A stretch of 64,000 nucleotides of DNA from Verticillium longisporum (GCA_019188255.1 JAETXT010000006.1:4030001-4094000); one strand, 5' to 3'; shown: positions 23,801-35,022, counted from the stretch's first letter. The notes: generated by a model from the letters alone, not told the origin. Numbers and translations are program-made.

Positions 23801-26384
23801 AAAGCGCCCGTCCAGCTCGTCGAAAATAAGTGCGGCCGCTTGGCCCGTGCTCCATCGGCTAAAGATCCAATCGACTCGTCCCCAGCGACTTCCTCTTCGC
23901 TAATTAAAAATAGGCATGTTACAAAGCACTTGGTTAGAAATCCTGAAGGAGCGGCCAAACTCCCTGGATAATTGGTAAGGAGCCAGTGAGAGGAGAGGCG
24001 CCAGGCCTGCTTCTCCGCCCTGAGTGACTTGAAGTGCTCGAGGGATCCAGAAGCTTCGCCACTTCTGCGCCTGGCGTGAGCCGTGGCGCGTTTGTTTGAG
24101 CACTCACCCCTCTACGTTGCTTCCTGGATTGCTAGACAGGGAGAGTCCTAGGGCGTGGCCCATCACTCTTGCATCCGCCGCGCCCGCGCCCGCATCCAAG
24201 CTGGTGATTTCTGCTCGCCGGATCTGGCCTGCCTCTTTCTATGCTAGTCGGCACTGTAGATCCAACAACCTGATCACAGCTCAACCTGCTCGCCACGGCT
24301 TGCATGGGCGGCTTGCGTACTGCCTGACTGATGACCATCCCCAGTGTTGCCCGAGGGTGTCTGGTTCTAAGCTCCCCCAGTACCCTTGACTGAGCCACTG
24401 TGGTTCATCACCCCGCCGGCAGCCGCAACAGGCAGCGCCATTGGTGGCCTCGCACTTAGACTTGACAGTTTTCGTACGGCAGCCCACCGCACAGACCGAC
24501 CTACTCCTCTCCTCCAGTTGGCCTCCTGGGACCTTGCTAGGCATTCCATGTCCGCCATTCATCCAAGGTTCCCAGGCTATAGTCTACCGTACTGTGGTGT
24601 GCTTCTGGGAAAAGCCGAGAAAAGGGCCGGTCGGCTGGAGACCTCGAAACCGGAAGGGTGGGTAGGGCACAACCGAGTACAGTAGATGAACTCGGACTGA
24701 CGGCCGTGCTCATTGGTGATGGCATCAATCAGGCTGGCTGCCCTCTGGGCATTGGCTCGAGTTACGAGATTCCCAGCACGGAACGTGAACTCGCGCACCA
24801 CGCCTGGGTATCTCGTCACTCGCCTGGAGAACGATAAAAATGCATGGAGAAAAGGCGAAGGGTATCGCATCCACGTGCGGAAACATTGTGTACCGTAGTG
24901 TTTTCTTCAGAATTAGCAAGTGCACTATGTCCACCAATTCAGGCGACTGAGAGGTTTGAACCCAAGCACCACGACCGCCATCGCTGTGAGTAGCAGAGTC
25001 CCCTTTCTCTGGGGAAGTGTGACATGGGCTGGGGATGTCCAGAGCCAGGTGGGGACAGATTCTGGCGTGTTCTTGGGCCTCCTCAGTGTCGAAGTAGCCT
25101 CTTTGGGAAGGGTTGCCTGTTACAGCCTAGTCTGACATCGGAATCCGCGTATCGGACGATGAGGAGGCAGGCGCAGCCCAGATACCATCTTGCGGGCGGC
25201 CTAGACACAGCTTGGGCTAAATTATGGTCCTATCAAACTAAGCACATAATTACCCCAAGGCCAACGTCTCCCCTTTACCCCCCCCCATTCTCTTGATTGC
25301 CAGGCAGCCATATCCCAGGCTCGCCAGGGTCTTTGAAGCCTACTCGCGAATGCTACGTTGTGACTGGCCAGCCCTACGAGGGATCGCTGTCTCAACGAAG
25401 AAAGCATCAGCACAGCCATGCCCCCATTTTTGCCGACCTCAAGATCGACAAGGTTTATGTCCCTACTCCGTCCTTCGAGCCACTCGTCGCCGCTTTACTC
25501 GTACTCTGCCCATCAGAGGGTCATGTTGGCCGGCAGTGAAGTGAGCATGAGCTTTGGCTCGAGCCAAGATTAGCGGCCAACACTTGAGTGCTGCTGCTTT
25601 GGCTTGCACCTGCCGGCATGCTTTCGCCGCGAAAGCCCATCATTGTGCGTACCGTCATTCCTGCCCTCCTTCTACGTCCTGAGGTGTCTACTTCCATCAC
25701 CGCACGAGAGGGTGGGCGGGGGAGGCATGCTGTTGGGAGGTTGCTGCGGTGCCGACCACTCCGTAAATTTGGCACTCTGCCCCAATGACTGGGGAAGGAA
25801 GGGCTGCAGAACTGACCCAACATGGGGTGTGCTGGCGTCAATGCCTAGGCCTTTTCGATCCTGTGGTATCCAGTTGCCTCTCTTTCCCACACCCCCTTGT
25901 CACACCCACAAGACCCCTCCCGACCCGTCAAGATGCTACCCATTTCTTCGTAGGGCAGAGCGGAGGAGTCGAGACGAGGTACGCGACGGTATCACAAACA
26001 CACCCCCTCCCCACCTCCGATCCTTCACACCCCTCCGCGAGGCATGGCATGACAGGGCCCAGGTACTTTGCCCATGTGCAATACCAGGCTCCCAAGCAGG
26101 CCAAGTTGCCTTTCCCGGCGCGCAGCGATGGCCCATTGCTGCTCCTGGAGCTTCTTGTCGCCCTCGGGCCTCATACGTTTGTGGCACGCGTTTTGTCCTC
26201 AGCCATTATTTAACACTTCCGGCCCCCTCCCCCCGCCCATCGTCAGTTTCCTCACCTTACCTGTCCACAGCCTGACTCAGTTCCATTCCCGGCCCTCTTC
26301 GCTAGCCTTGCGCGCCACTTGCGATCGTCGAGTTGCCTCGTCCTCTTAACTCATATCCATACATATCTTCCAGCTCTCGAACCG
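20841..26384. other. 5.5-kb region without a supportable gene
   Basis: The largest gap in the window. Open frames are short (none beyond about 220 codons), overlap on both strands, and encode nothing I recognise. Composition is similar to neighbouring genic DNA rather than AT-rich, so it is not a RIP-degraded transposon. Sequence features include paired AGGTACC-type palindromes near 23739-23754 and long pyrimidine tracts from about 25840 to 26380, just before the bZIP gene. It may hold a long regulated promoter or leader of that gene, a non-coding RNA, or lineage-specific genes with many introns; the sequence alone does not decide. Confidence 0.5.
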
Positions 26385-27357
26385 ATGTATGCCATGTCGC
26401 AATCGCAATATGCCTACGCGGCCCCCCTCCGCAGCCAAGGCAATATTCTGGCCAGGGCACCAGCAGTGCTTTTAGCAGTTCCGCCAACCCTGACGAGGAC
26501 TGGACGAAGATATCTGACCTTGCCGAGCGTCGACGGATACAGAACCGCATCGCGCAACGCAACTATCGTATGTCTCACTCGCTGTCGAGTCTCGTTTCAG
26601 CCGTCTCGCGTAGGATTCGTATCGTGACTAATGCTCCAACCTTGCAGGCAAGAAGCTCAAGAGGCGCCTGGAAGATCTTGAAAGACGTGCTGGGGAGGAC
26701 GGCAACTCAAGCTCCGAGAAGACAACACAACCTAAAGGCACCGCCTCCAAGCGCTCCCAATCTGCTTCAACGAAATCACACAAGAATGCGCCGGAAAGAC
26801 AGCTCAGCCAGGGGCAATTTACGCCGCCGATGAACCACGAGGACGAACTACTGTTTCCCCCATTCGACGACGTTCGTGAGAGATCCCACACGCCCCCTCT
26901 CTTCCCGTACTCTTCGTATCCTCCTCCCGATGAACTTATCATGGCGCCATCGTATTCTGTTGGCCAGTCCTACCCCCACCAGTCACCACCGCAGAAATGT
27001 ACTCCAGCTACATATCGGCATCAGTCCCTGTCACCCTTCCGCCAATGAACCACTTCAACGACGCCGTCAAGCGAGAATCGTACCCAAGCGACGACGGCTA
27101 TTCGTACATAAACTACGGCTACATCCCGGGCATAGAGATGACACCCGCCCACTCCTACGACCAGGCCGACCCTCATGTGAGTTAGATGCAACAGCGATTG
27201 TTATGGTACGGTTTTGAAGAGCTGACGAGTCGATGAGCAGACGCCACCTCTCTCACACTCGTTTGACCACTCGGCGAACTGTTCCGAATCTGGCTACGAG
27301 TATCCCACAACTCCACTGTCCATGCCCGGCTCACCTGGTATGGTTCACCAGCAGTGA
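26385..27357 (+). CDS. AP-1-like bZIP transcription factor with minimal zipper (two one-base frame breaks)
   Basis: Exons 26385-26567, 26648-27176 and 27241-27357. The basic region RIQNRIAQRNYR KKLKRR (N-x2-AQ-x2-YR, fungal AP-1/Yap-like) spans the first intron; only about two heptads (LEDLERRAG) follow before a Ser-rich linker, so the zipper is very short. The start is MYAMSQSQ, or the second ATG at 26394. The frame breaks at two C runs: 26422-26427 (after QYAYAAP) and 26973-26977 (after VGQSYP). One extra C at each gives a continuous 276-residue protein ending TTPLSMPGSPGMVHQQ. Similar proteins occur across Sordariomycetes as uncharacterised bZIP factors; target genes are unknown. The C-terminal half is Pro/Tyr/Ser-rich, a plausible activation region. 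Confidence 0.82.
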
Positions 27358-27896
27358 GCCCGTGGGCCAAACTAGGCTGCGACATCATTCTGATTTGTCC
27401 TGGCACACGTGGGAAGGCCCGATGGCCTTGAAAGGAGTTCGAGATTGGCAATGTATTTCCACTTATGACTTTTTTCTATTCGGCGAATGTTGGGGCAGGC
27501 GTTATTAGTCGAAGTGCTCGACTTACGGCCACGGATAACGACTCAGGAGAACACGCAATCAACCGCATGAGGGAGTAGGCAGGACTGGCATATTTCTTGA
27601 CACATCAGCTGAAAGGAGACTGAAAGAGAACCCCCAATTCCATACCAATCTTGCGTGCATATCATCACACATTGGTGCTGATAACCCCAGCGTTCGTAGA
27701 ATGCCAATACAGCGCTGCTGCGATAGACCTCGAGTCGATTTGGTTGGCGACTACAGTATTATCAAAACGGCATAGAACTTAGCACTGTGAGCGATGGCTT
27801 ATCAGTTTCCATAGGTCCCTAGGAAAAGTTAACGATGACGCCGACACACCAGTGGCTGGCATCCCAAACACTACAAGCTCAACAATTTTGCATACA
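27358..27896. other. Intergenic region
   Basis: 3' flank of the bZIP gene and promoter of the CIA30-domain gene. No gene seen. Confidence 0.5.
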
Positions 27897-28720
27897 ATGG
27901 CCGACCGACAGGTATCGTTTCTTTTTGGAGGTGATCAGTAAGACCGTCCCATAGCACCAATCCTAACAACAACCTCTTCTGACCGGCGTTCTCAATCCCA
28001 GATCGTGGAAGTCCAGCGCTTGGACCGCTTCCGACGACCGCGTACGAGGGGGTCGCAGTCAGTCCTATTTGCGATGCCAAAACGTTGGGCCAGCAGAGTT
28101 TCATGGTCATCTCGACATCACGGCGCTTGGAGGCGCTGGGTTCGCATCGCAGCGGACTGTTGGGTCCCTCGACCTGGATTTGACTAGTTATGAAGGGCTC
28201 AGCATTAGCATCAATCACAGTGACGGCAAGAAATACACCCTGACGCTGAAGGACGAGATATTGCCGCGGCGACCCGATGGACGCGAGCAGAGTACAGTTA
28301 GTTGGGAGTTTGATTTTGTGCATCCTGACTCTGGCGAGCTGTTTATCAGATGGGCCGATTTCAAGCCGACATATCGAGGAAAGCCAAAACCTGACACGCC
28401 CCCGCTGGATCTCGCCCATGTACAGAGAATCAGTTTTATGATGCGAAGGTTTGACGACCACCTCTGTCACCTAGTTGAATTCGCAATTGTTGACGCGATC
28501 AAATAGCTTCTTCGGTGAACAGCAGGGCGATTTCGAACTGGCTATTAACCACGTTGCAGCATTCAGCACGCGATCCTCGTCCAGGTCGTTGTCCCTTTCG
28601 TCGTCGATAACATCAGTGGAAGTGCCGGACTTGGACAAGGCTCATGATAGAGGCAAATATACACAGGACGGTCACCGCGAGGCTTCGTGGAAAAACTGGT
28701 TGTGCGGTTGGGCTAGATGA
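27897..28720 (+). CDS. CIA30-domain protein (complex I intermediate-associated protein 30 family)
   Basis: Exons 27897-27937, 28002-28448 and 28507-28720 give 233 residues. Intron 1 (GTAAGA donor, CCCAG acceptor) joins MADRQVSFLFGGDQ to SWKSSAWTASDDRVRGG, the start of the CIA30 fold. Intron 2 uses the weaker donor GTTTGA but rebuilds SFMMRSFFGEQQGDFELAI. Other landmarks: FHGHLDITALGGAGFASQ, YEGLSISINHSDGKKY and LFIRWADFKPTYRGKP. In Neurospora and animals CIA30/NDUFAF1 assists mitochondrial complex I assembly, but many fungal single-domain members have no assigned role, and I see no clear mitochondrial presequence. Convergent with hom6, stops 126 bp apart. Confidence 0.85.
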
Positions 28721-28846
28721 AGGATCGGAGAACGCGAGGCGTTTGCCAGGGGCGCGGCAGATCCTGTGCTGGCTAAGACATCTAGACCTACGTGTGGCTT
28801 TCGTTGATTCCAACCCTCGAGCACATGCCTGGATCATGCGGTCCAT

Positions 28847-30032
28847 TTACGAGATACGAGCCAAGACCTTAAGCAAATCGCCAGTCACTCCCATAGCTGT
28901 TACCTCGCCTCCCGCTCCAGCACCTTGGATGATGAGTGGGTTGCTACCATACCTCTCGGTGTAGAAGCTGATGATGTTGTCACTGCCCTTTAGCGCCGCA
29001 ATGGGATGCGTGGCATCGAATTGTTCCAAGCCGACCTTGACCTGCTTAGAGGGGACATCAATGCTGCCGACAAACCTCACAACCTTGCCCTCCTTCTCAG
29101 CAGAAAGCTTGGTCTGTTCCATCTCAGAGTCAAAGCTAGGGAGCTTTTCCATAAACTCATCGCCGCTAGTGCAGCTTTCAAGCTCCTTAGGGATCAGGCT
29201 CTGGACGGGAAACGATGTAGGGGACTCCACGGGTAGTCCAGCCAATCTGGCCAGGATGGTCAACTTGCGAGCGACATCCAGGCCATTCAGATCGTCACGC
29301 GGATCGGGCTCGGTGTAGCCAAGTTCTTTAGCCTTCTTCACCTCTGCGGACCATTTGCCGCCGGCGCCCGAGGTTGGAGCAAAGCTGTTAAAGAGGAAAG
29401 ACATGGTGCCGCTGAAAACACCTTCAATCTTGGTGACGCGATCCCCCGTCTCCACCAGCTCTTTCAGGGTGGAAATAACGGGAAGTCCAGCTCCAACAGA
29501 CGACTCGTGGAAGACGTTGGCGCCACCTTTGGCCGCAGAGGAGAAAATGCTTTCCCACAGCGTGTAAGAGCCTGAAAAGGCTTTCTTGTTGGGCGTGACG
29601 ATGTTGATGCCACGGCTTAAGAAGCCTGGGTAGGCATTGGCAATGTCTTCGGAGCTCGTGTTATCTACAAGGACGACTTTGGCGGGAGCCGAGGCCAGAT
29701 ACTCGGTCAATTGTGCGACAGAGGGCGCAGCCTGGGTGGAAGCGGCCAGGCCATCGAGAGCCTTCTCGGCGTCGATCGGTGCGTAATCGCTGCTGTAGAG
29801 AGACTTCTTGCTGGTAGAGATGAAGCACAGGCTCAGCTTAGGCGAGGGCCTGCGAGCAGCCAGTGTTGTAAGCTGGGAGAGAAAGCTTTTGCCAACACCG
29901 CCAGCGCCTTGACAAAGCCAAAGTTCGTTAGCGATCGAAGCAGCGTCAAGAGTAGTAAGGCAAATATCGTTGCATGGAGTCCGGGTATTTACCGATTATG
30001 GCTATAAAGACTTGCTGGTTGGCAGCTGACAT
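28847..30032 (-). CDS. hom6: Homoserine dehydrogenase (HOM6)
   Basis: Reduces aspartate-4-semialdehyde to homoserine with NAD(P)H, the branch-point step toward threonine, methionine and isoleucine. Exons 30032-29993 and 29907-28847 give 366 residues (yeast HOM6: 359). The 85-nt intron (GTAAAT donor, CTAAC branch) splits the nucleotide-binding loop, rebuilding VFIAIIGAGGVGKSFLSQL. Further motifs: VLVDNTSSEDIA, GINIVTPNKKAFSG, HESSVGAGLPVISTLKEL, EGVFSGTMSFLFN, and the substrate/catalytic segment EPDPRDDLNGLDVARKLTIL. The C-terminus QGAGAGGEVTAMGVTGDLLK is typical. No ACT domain, as expected for the fungal monofunctional enzyme. A likely CPC1 target by pathway (inference only). Confidence 0.96.
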
Positions 30033-30564
30033 TTCTTCTGAAGGTATCACGGCGCGATGTGATATGGTGTTCGTCCTGTGTTGGTTCGAAAGCGACGTAG
30101 CGCAATCGGAGCAGGATGAGTCTAAATTGTAGGAGATGAAATGGAGGGGTTTGTTAGTGACGAGTGCGGGGCAGTGCCCCGCTCTCTCCCTCTACAGAGA
30201 CCCAACTTGCTCTCGATTTGAGATGAATGTCACGGATCCGAGGTCAGCTTGAAATAGTGACTTGTTATGCGTCTTAGTGGATAATTAGCAATGTTTCGAT
30301 TGCGAAGCGCGGCCAGGCCTGCACCTGCTCGGTCATCTCTATTCTTCAACGTTGGGCCTTTGGCAACCGAAGGACGAGGGGCATTGACCCCGGTTTCGGT
30401 TATAGCTCCGAGCTCCATACAAAACACCAGCTACAACTTTAAGTCATGTCGTCATATATTTCAGAGAGCCTCTGTGACCGTCACGCGTATGGTCTGTCAG
30501 TTCAGAACCTCGCGAAAGCATCATCATTCACCAGACATATTCACGCACAGAGTAACTTCACGCA
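30033..30564. promoter_or_regulatory. Divergent promoter region hom6 / DUF1295 gene
   Basis: 532 bp between divergent starts. An ATG-initiated frame on the plus strand from 30291 (MFRLRSAARPAPARSS...) overlaps the DUF1295 gene in another frame and runs to 30698. It resembles a mitochondrial presequence in composition, but no downstream exon continues it convincingly; it could be an upstream ORF. Confidence 0.4.
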
Positions 30565-31669
30565 ATGCCTCTGTTTCAATTCCTTCTGCGAATGTCAAAC
30601 TTCCGCAACCCCCTTTTGCGGACTTTGGTGCCTTCGATATCGACAGCGTTCGCCATTCAAGCAGCGTTCGCTGTTCCTTCCATCATCTGTCAAAGTGAGC
30701 GCTTCTACGACTTTTCTGGGTCGTTGACGTTCCTCTCCGTGACGGCTCTCAGCCTTTACCTCCCTTCGTTGCGCGTCAACAATGTGTCCTCGGCTCAACC
30801 GGGCCTCCCAAGCCTACTGGCCCCATTCACCTCCCCTGGGGGTCTCGGGGCGTTGAACTGGCGCCAAGTCGTGCTTTCGGGTGCCGTAGTCTTCTGGGCC
30901 TTGAGACGTATGTATTTCGTGCTCAACATACAACCCCCGAGAGACAGCAAGAACTGACAAAACCAGTGGGGTCCTACCTCTTCCAGCGCGTCTTGTCTGA
31001 CGGCCAGGATTCGCGTTTCGACGAAATCAAACGCAGTCCTGCCAAGTTCGCCGTGGCATTCACAGCGCAGGCGACTTGGGTTTCGCTATGTCTCCTCCCC
31101 GTCATCACATTGAACGCTGTTCCAGCTGCTGCCTTCGCCTCCATCCCGGCCGTCCAAGCCACGGACGTGCTCGGACTTCTTGTATACGCTGGTGGTTTCG
31201 CCTATGAGATTATCGCAGACAGGCAGAAGAGCAAGTGGGCGGCGGAGAAGAAGGCTAAGGTTCACGATGAGGAGTTCCTCACCCGTGGGTTGTGGAGTCG
31301 CAGGTAAGCCGCTCTCCTGCAGAAGAATTGGCACAGCCGCCTAAGCTACAGCCAAATGTTGACATGCACTGTAGTCAATTCCCCAATTACTTCGGAGAAA
31401 TCTCGCTGTGGACAGGCATTGCAACCGCAGCTTTCGGCGTCCTCGCAGCGCGACCGATTCGGACGGGGCTGGGTTTGCCCCTAGGCATTGCAGGACCCGC
31501 GCTCGCCATGGGCATGTCCTATATTAGCCCGGCATTCGTCAGCTTCCTTCTGCTGAAGATATCCGGCGTGCCTCTGAGCGAGAAGAAGTACAACGAGCGA
31601 TATGGTCACAGGAAGGACTACCAAGCGTGGAAGGAGAACACGCCAAAGCTGATCCCCAAGCTATTCTGA
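30565..31669 (+). CDS. DUF1295 / steroid 5-alpha-reductase-like polytopic membrane protein
   Basis: Exons 30565-30907, 30967-31303 and 31375-31669 give 324 residues. The first intron has a GTATGT donor. The second (GTAAGC...GTAG) rebuilds LWSRSQFPNYFGE, the hallmark motif of the DUF1295/isoprenylcysteine-methyltransferase-like superfamily. About six membrane segments (TFLSVTALSLYLPSL, VVLSGAVVFWAL, VSLCLLPVITLNAV, VLGLLVYAGGFAYEIIAD, WTGIATAAFGVLAA, SYISPAFVSFLLLKISG). The C-terminus KKYNERYGHRKDYQAWKENT, a cytosolic tail with Tyr/Arg, is also typical. Substrate unknown. Either the ATG at 30565 or the one at 30592 could be the start. Convergent with fbp1, 111 bp between stops. Confidence 0.85.
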
Positions 31670-31780
31670 AGCTGCATGGCGCCGCGGCAGGCAAATGGCA
31701 GGCAGCAAGTGGAGGAATCAAATTCATTCTATCCGAGTAAAACACCATGTCATTTCCGTTGTCCCCTGGATTCGCTACCC

Positions 31781-32934
31781 TTAGCTGTGGAATGCCTTGA
31801 TCTTCTCAACCTCATCATAACTACCCATGAAGATACCCGCCCTGTCGTGAATGTGCTCCGGCACAAGCTCCAGCAGGCGGGTCATGTTGCTGTCGACGGC
31901 TTGGCCACCGGCTGCGCACAGTCTGATCAGCATACGATCGTCAACAGTGTAGAACGTGTAGAGTAGACATACCATTCTCAAAGATCGGTGCCATGGGAGC
32001 GCTCTCGTAGCGGATGCGGAGCTAGCCCTTGTGGCTCATCTTGTCGGCGGGGTAAGCAAAGACACCGCCGTACAGCAGGGTACGGTACGCGTCAGCGACC
32101 ATGCTGCCGATGTACCTGGCGCTGTAGGGCTTGCCATTGTCCTGCAGCTCCTTGAGCGAGTTGAAGTAGTTCTTCGTCTTGTCCTCCCAGTAGAGCGAGT
32201 TACCCTCGTTGACGGAGTAGATCGCACGGGACTTGGGCAGGCGCATGTCGGGGTGGGTCAAGATGAACTCGCCGACACCGTTGTCGAGGGTGAAACCGTT
32301 GACGCTGCCTCCCTTCATGGTGATGACCAGTTGGGCCGAGGCGCCGTACATTGTGAAACCGGCGGCCAGCAGCTCGGTGCCGGGCTTGAGAATGTCCTCC
32401 TTGGTCCCGGAGGAGCCGTCGGGCAGCTTGTGGATGGCAAAGATGGTGCCGACAGACACACCAGCATCCAGGTTGGAGCTGCCGTCAATGGGATCACAGG
32501 CCACGGCGTAGCGGGCACCGGTGGCATCTCGGAAGAAGATGACTTCCTCCTCTTCCTCGGACACGAGCAGGGCGCACTTGCCCGAGGACCTCATGGCCTC
32601 GATGAAGAGGTCATTGGAGATGACATCCAGCTTCTTCTGATCATCGCCTGTTGTGTTGGAGGATCCAGCTAGACCGGTCAGGTTGACCAGGGTGGCGCGG
32701 CGAATGTAGTAGGCGATGGACTTGAAGGAAAATTGTAGGGCGTGGCAGAGAAGGCTGGGAAGAACGTTAGAAGGCTGCAGAAGATCGCAGGAGACGAATT
32801 GGTGCTTACGTGAAATCTCCGGTGGCCTCCTTGTGTTTTGCCTGCTCTTCCGTGAGGAACCGGGTGAGGGTGACGATGTTGGTGTTGATCTTCTCCGTCT
32901 CTCCGCCACCAGTGTTGGTCGTGTACGCCGACAT
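31781..32934 (-). CDS. fbp1: Fructose-1,6-bisphosphatase (FBP1) interrupted by an in-frame TAG
   Basis: Hydrolyses fructose-1,6-bisphosphate to fructose-6-phosphate, the committed gluconeogenic step. Exons 32934-32810, 32754-31973 and 31911-31781 would encode 345 residues. Present: NIVTLTRFLTEEQ, ISNDLFIEAMRSSGKCALLV, metal-site loop DPIDGSSNLDAGVSVGTIF, KPGTELLAAGFTMYG, RYIGSMVADAYRTLLYGG and the C-terminal DSNMTRLLELVPEHIHDRAG. At 32022-32024 a TAG stands after KMSHKG, where the family has Lys (KLRxLYE, a fructose-6-phosphate-binding lysine in the pig enzyme). The next residues also deviate (LRIRYESAPMAP). Read literally, the protein stops after 285 residues and lacks part of the active site. 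The downstream intron and exon remain intact, so recent mutation, sequence error and readthrough all stay possible. Confidence 0.9.
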
Positions 32935-34242
32935 TGTGGATGATTGTATGGCGAGGGGCCGAGGATGATTGACTCTGCAGAATGCGTTGGGGATAGAGGC
33001 GGTGCAATGCGAATAGCTGCCTGCGAAAGCTGGGCGTGATCTGGGTCACCTGGTGGGGCGAGGGGTTCACGATGCGGCAATGGAGGGGCAATGTGCTGCA
33101 GATCCGGAAGCGAAGGGAGAGAGGGGCGGATGACGGAAAAGAGCTGCCTCGGACGAGAAGAAGCAGGCGAGGATCAGTGTCTTTGACGGGATTGAGTGTG
33201 GAGAGAGGAGACAGTCGGGACGAGACGAAAAGGCAGAGAAGGAGACGGACTGGTCGAAGTATACCTTTCTACCATGAGACCCCAGACGGAAATACAGGAC
33301 GAGTGACGAGCGGGAACGATTGACGAGACGGAACATCATGCGGCATCAAGTTGTTGCGAGGCGCCGGGCAGACCCGACGAAGCCCCCATGGCCCCGTTGG
33401 CTCCAGGGTTCCACGATTCGGCAGACGGCTATCCAAGGCTGGCGCTGCTGGGAAATTGCCATGGCCTCCTTGGCTACTGGTGGACGTGACGTGAGCGCGA
33501 TGCTGTTCCCACGTCTTTGTCTTGTTCCCGGCCGAGGGGAACCCGAGACTGGAGATGCGGGGCAGAGCGCCGCGAGCAGGCGGGATGAGTCGCGAGGATT
33601 TCTCGGAAACCTTCGCTATGCGTCGCGCCGAGCGATACGTACATGCCCCTCACCAGCACTGGCCCTGCTCCCCTTGACCCCTCTCCCCTCCCTCCCTTTC
33701 GAGGCTGGACCGTCGTTATATTATCATGATGGAATTCCCATCGCGCCTGTCTACGAAATCGGCCCCACGAGCCCGTGCCCTGATGACGAAGGGAATACAT
33801 GTGGCTGAAGTGGCTGTACACAACCCCACAATATCTGTGGTGTCAAACTGGTGTGTTCGGACCTGCTGCCAGCCACGTGATCATGATGCCTTGGAAGCAG
33901 CCCGAGCTTGACAGGCGCTCGTTTGTCCAAGCAGCCTGCGTTCAGCCCAAAGACACTGGTTCCCCACTTGCGTCCGGTAATGTGGTGGACCTCGGCATGT
34001 GCTGCGACGTGACGAGCTCACCCCCAAACGCCTTACTCGGCCCTCCCTGAACGTGCTTTTGCTGCTAATCCGGCACGCTGTGTGTGTTTATCTGCCTTGC
34101 TTGTGATCGAACGCTGAATTGTCCGAATCAGCCATCCCTCATCCCTCGTCAACGACGTGGATCTCTGCATCGCCACACCCAAAACTCCAGCACCCCCCCA
34201 ATACTTTCCACCGACCCCGGATAATCAGACAGCACGCGCATC
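32935..34242. other. Divergent promoter region fbp1 / pex11
   Basis: 1.3 kb between divergent starts. Open frames here are short and have no recognisable product. Purine-rich tract just upstream of fbp1 (33060-33260). No gene supported. Confidence 0.55.
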
Positions 34243-35022
34243 ATGGTCGTCGACGCTCTCATCTACCACCCATCTGTGGCGCACTACCTGCGCTTCGTCG
34301 CAACCACCGTCGGGCGCGACAAGCTGCTGCGCACCCTTCAATACTTTGCCCGCTTCTATGCCTGGTACCTCCTCCGCACCAACGGCACGGCTGCGCAGAC
34401 TGCTCCCTGGGATGCCATCAAGAAGCAGTTTGGCCTGACCCGCAAGCTGATGCGCGTCGGCAAGAACGTCGAGCACTTCAAGGCCGCCGCCGCCGCTTCC
34501 GATGCCAAACCCCCGGACCCCATCCTGCCCTCCTCCGCCGTCGGCCGCCAGCTCGGCTACGCCGGCTATCTCTCCTTTGACATGGCCACCGTCCTCGATG
34601 CCGTCGGCATCCGCAAGTCGCCCCGCGCCAAGACCCTCCAGCGCGAGGCCTATCGCTTCTGGGCCATGGGCATTGCCTGCAGCGTCGTCGCGCAGGTGTA
34701 CACGCTCTATCGTCTCCAGCAGCGCGAGGCGCGAGTCGATAAAAAGGATGGTGAAGGCGTGGTCGAGGGGAAGAGGATAGCCCTGTATGACAGCCCCAAA
34801 CCGGCACCACGCCGTGCTCTGCCCTCTCCTCATCAAACAAATGTGCTGACTCTCCGCAGGGAACGAGCTGCCAGCCGACTTCAGCTCCTGTCTGACGTCT
34901 GCGACCTGTCCGTGCCAACCTCGGCTCTGGGCTGGGTTGCCGTCGATGATGGTCTGGTCGGTCTTGCTGGAACCGTCAGCAGTCTCATCGGGGTATATAC
35001 ACAGTGGAAGAAGACGGCGTAG
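34243..35022 (+). CDS. pex11: Peroxin PEX11, peroxisome membrane elongation/division factor
   Basis: Exons 34243-34784 and 34860-35022; the 75-nt intron (GTATGA donor, CTGAC branch, CGCAG acceptor) is in frame and would otherwise insert about 25 Pro-rich residues. The product is 234 residues, the usual PEX11 length. The N-terminal amphipathic region (SVAHYLRFVATTVGRDKLLRTLQYFARF, about residues 11-38) that tubulates membranes is present, followed by FGLTRKLMRVGKNVEHFKAA, LGYAGYLSFDMATVLDAVGI and AYRFWAMGIACSVVAQVYTL. The C-terminal hydrophobic stretch WVAVDDGLVGLAGTVSSLIG ends in Trp-Lys-Lys. Together with PEX20, this is the second peroxin in the window, but 30 kb away, so no functional cluster is implied. 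Confidence 0.93.
   Translation: MVVDALIYHPSVAHYLRFVATTVGRDKLLRTLQYFARFYAWYLLRTNGTAAQTAPWDAIKKQFGLTRKLMRVGKNVEHFKAAAAASDAKPPDPILPSSAVGRQLGYAGYLSFDMATVLDAVGIRKSPRAKTLQREAYRFWAMGIACSVVAQVYTLYRLQQREARVDKKDGEGVVEGKRIALYDSPKPAPRRALPSPHQTNVLTLRRERAASRLQLLSDVCDLSVPTSALGWVAVDDGLVGLAGTVSSLIGVYTQWKKTA

Noticed and set aside
27871..28470. 199-codon minus-strand frame covering the CIA30 gene
   Set aside because: Antisense to the CIA30 exon; the sense strand carries all family motifs and proper introns.
31973..32024. Stop-codon readthrough as the explanation for the FBP1 TAG
   Set aside because: Known fungal readthrough for peroxisomal isoforms uses UGA-CUA near the true C-terminus to add a PTS1; here UAG lies mid-domain and the downstream end (FHS) is not a PTS1. 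Kept only as a remote possibility.
32031..32672. 213-codon plus-strand frame antisense to fbp1
   Set aside because: Shadow of the FBPase coding frame; no recognisable protein.
2956..35022. Peroxisome gene cluster (PEX20, PEX11)
   Set aside because: The two genes are 30 kb apart with unrelated genes between; the co-occurrence is not a cluster.
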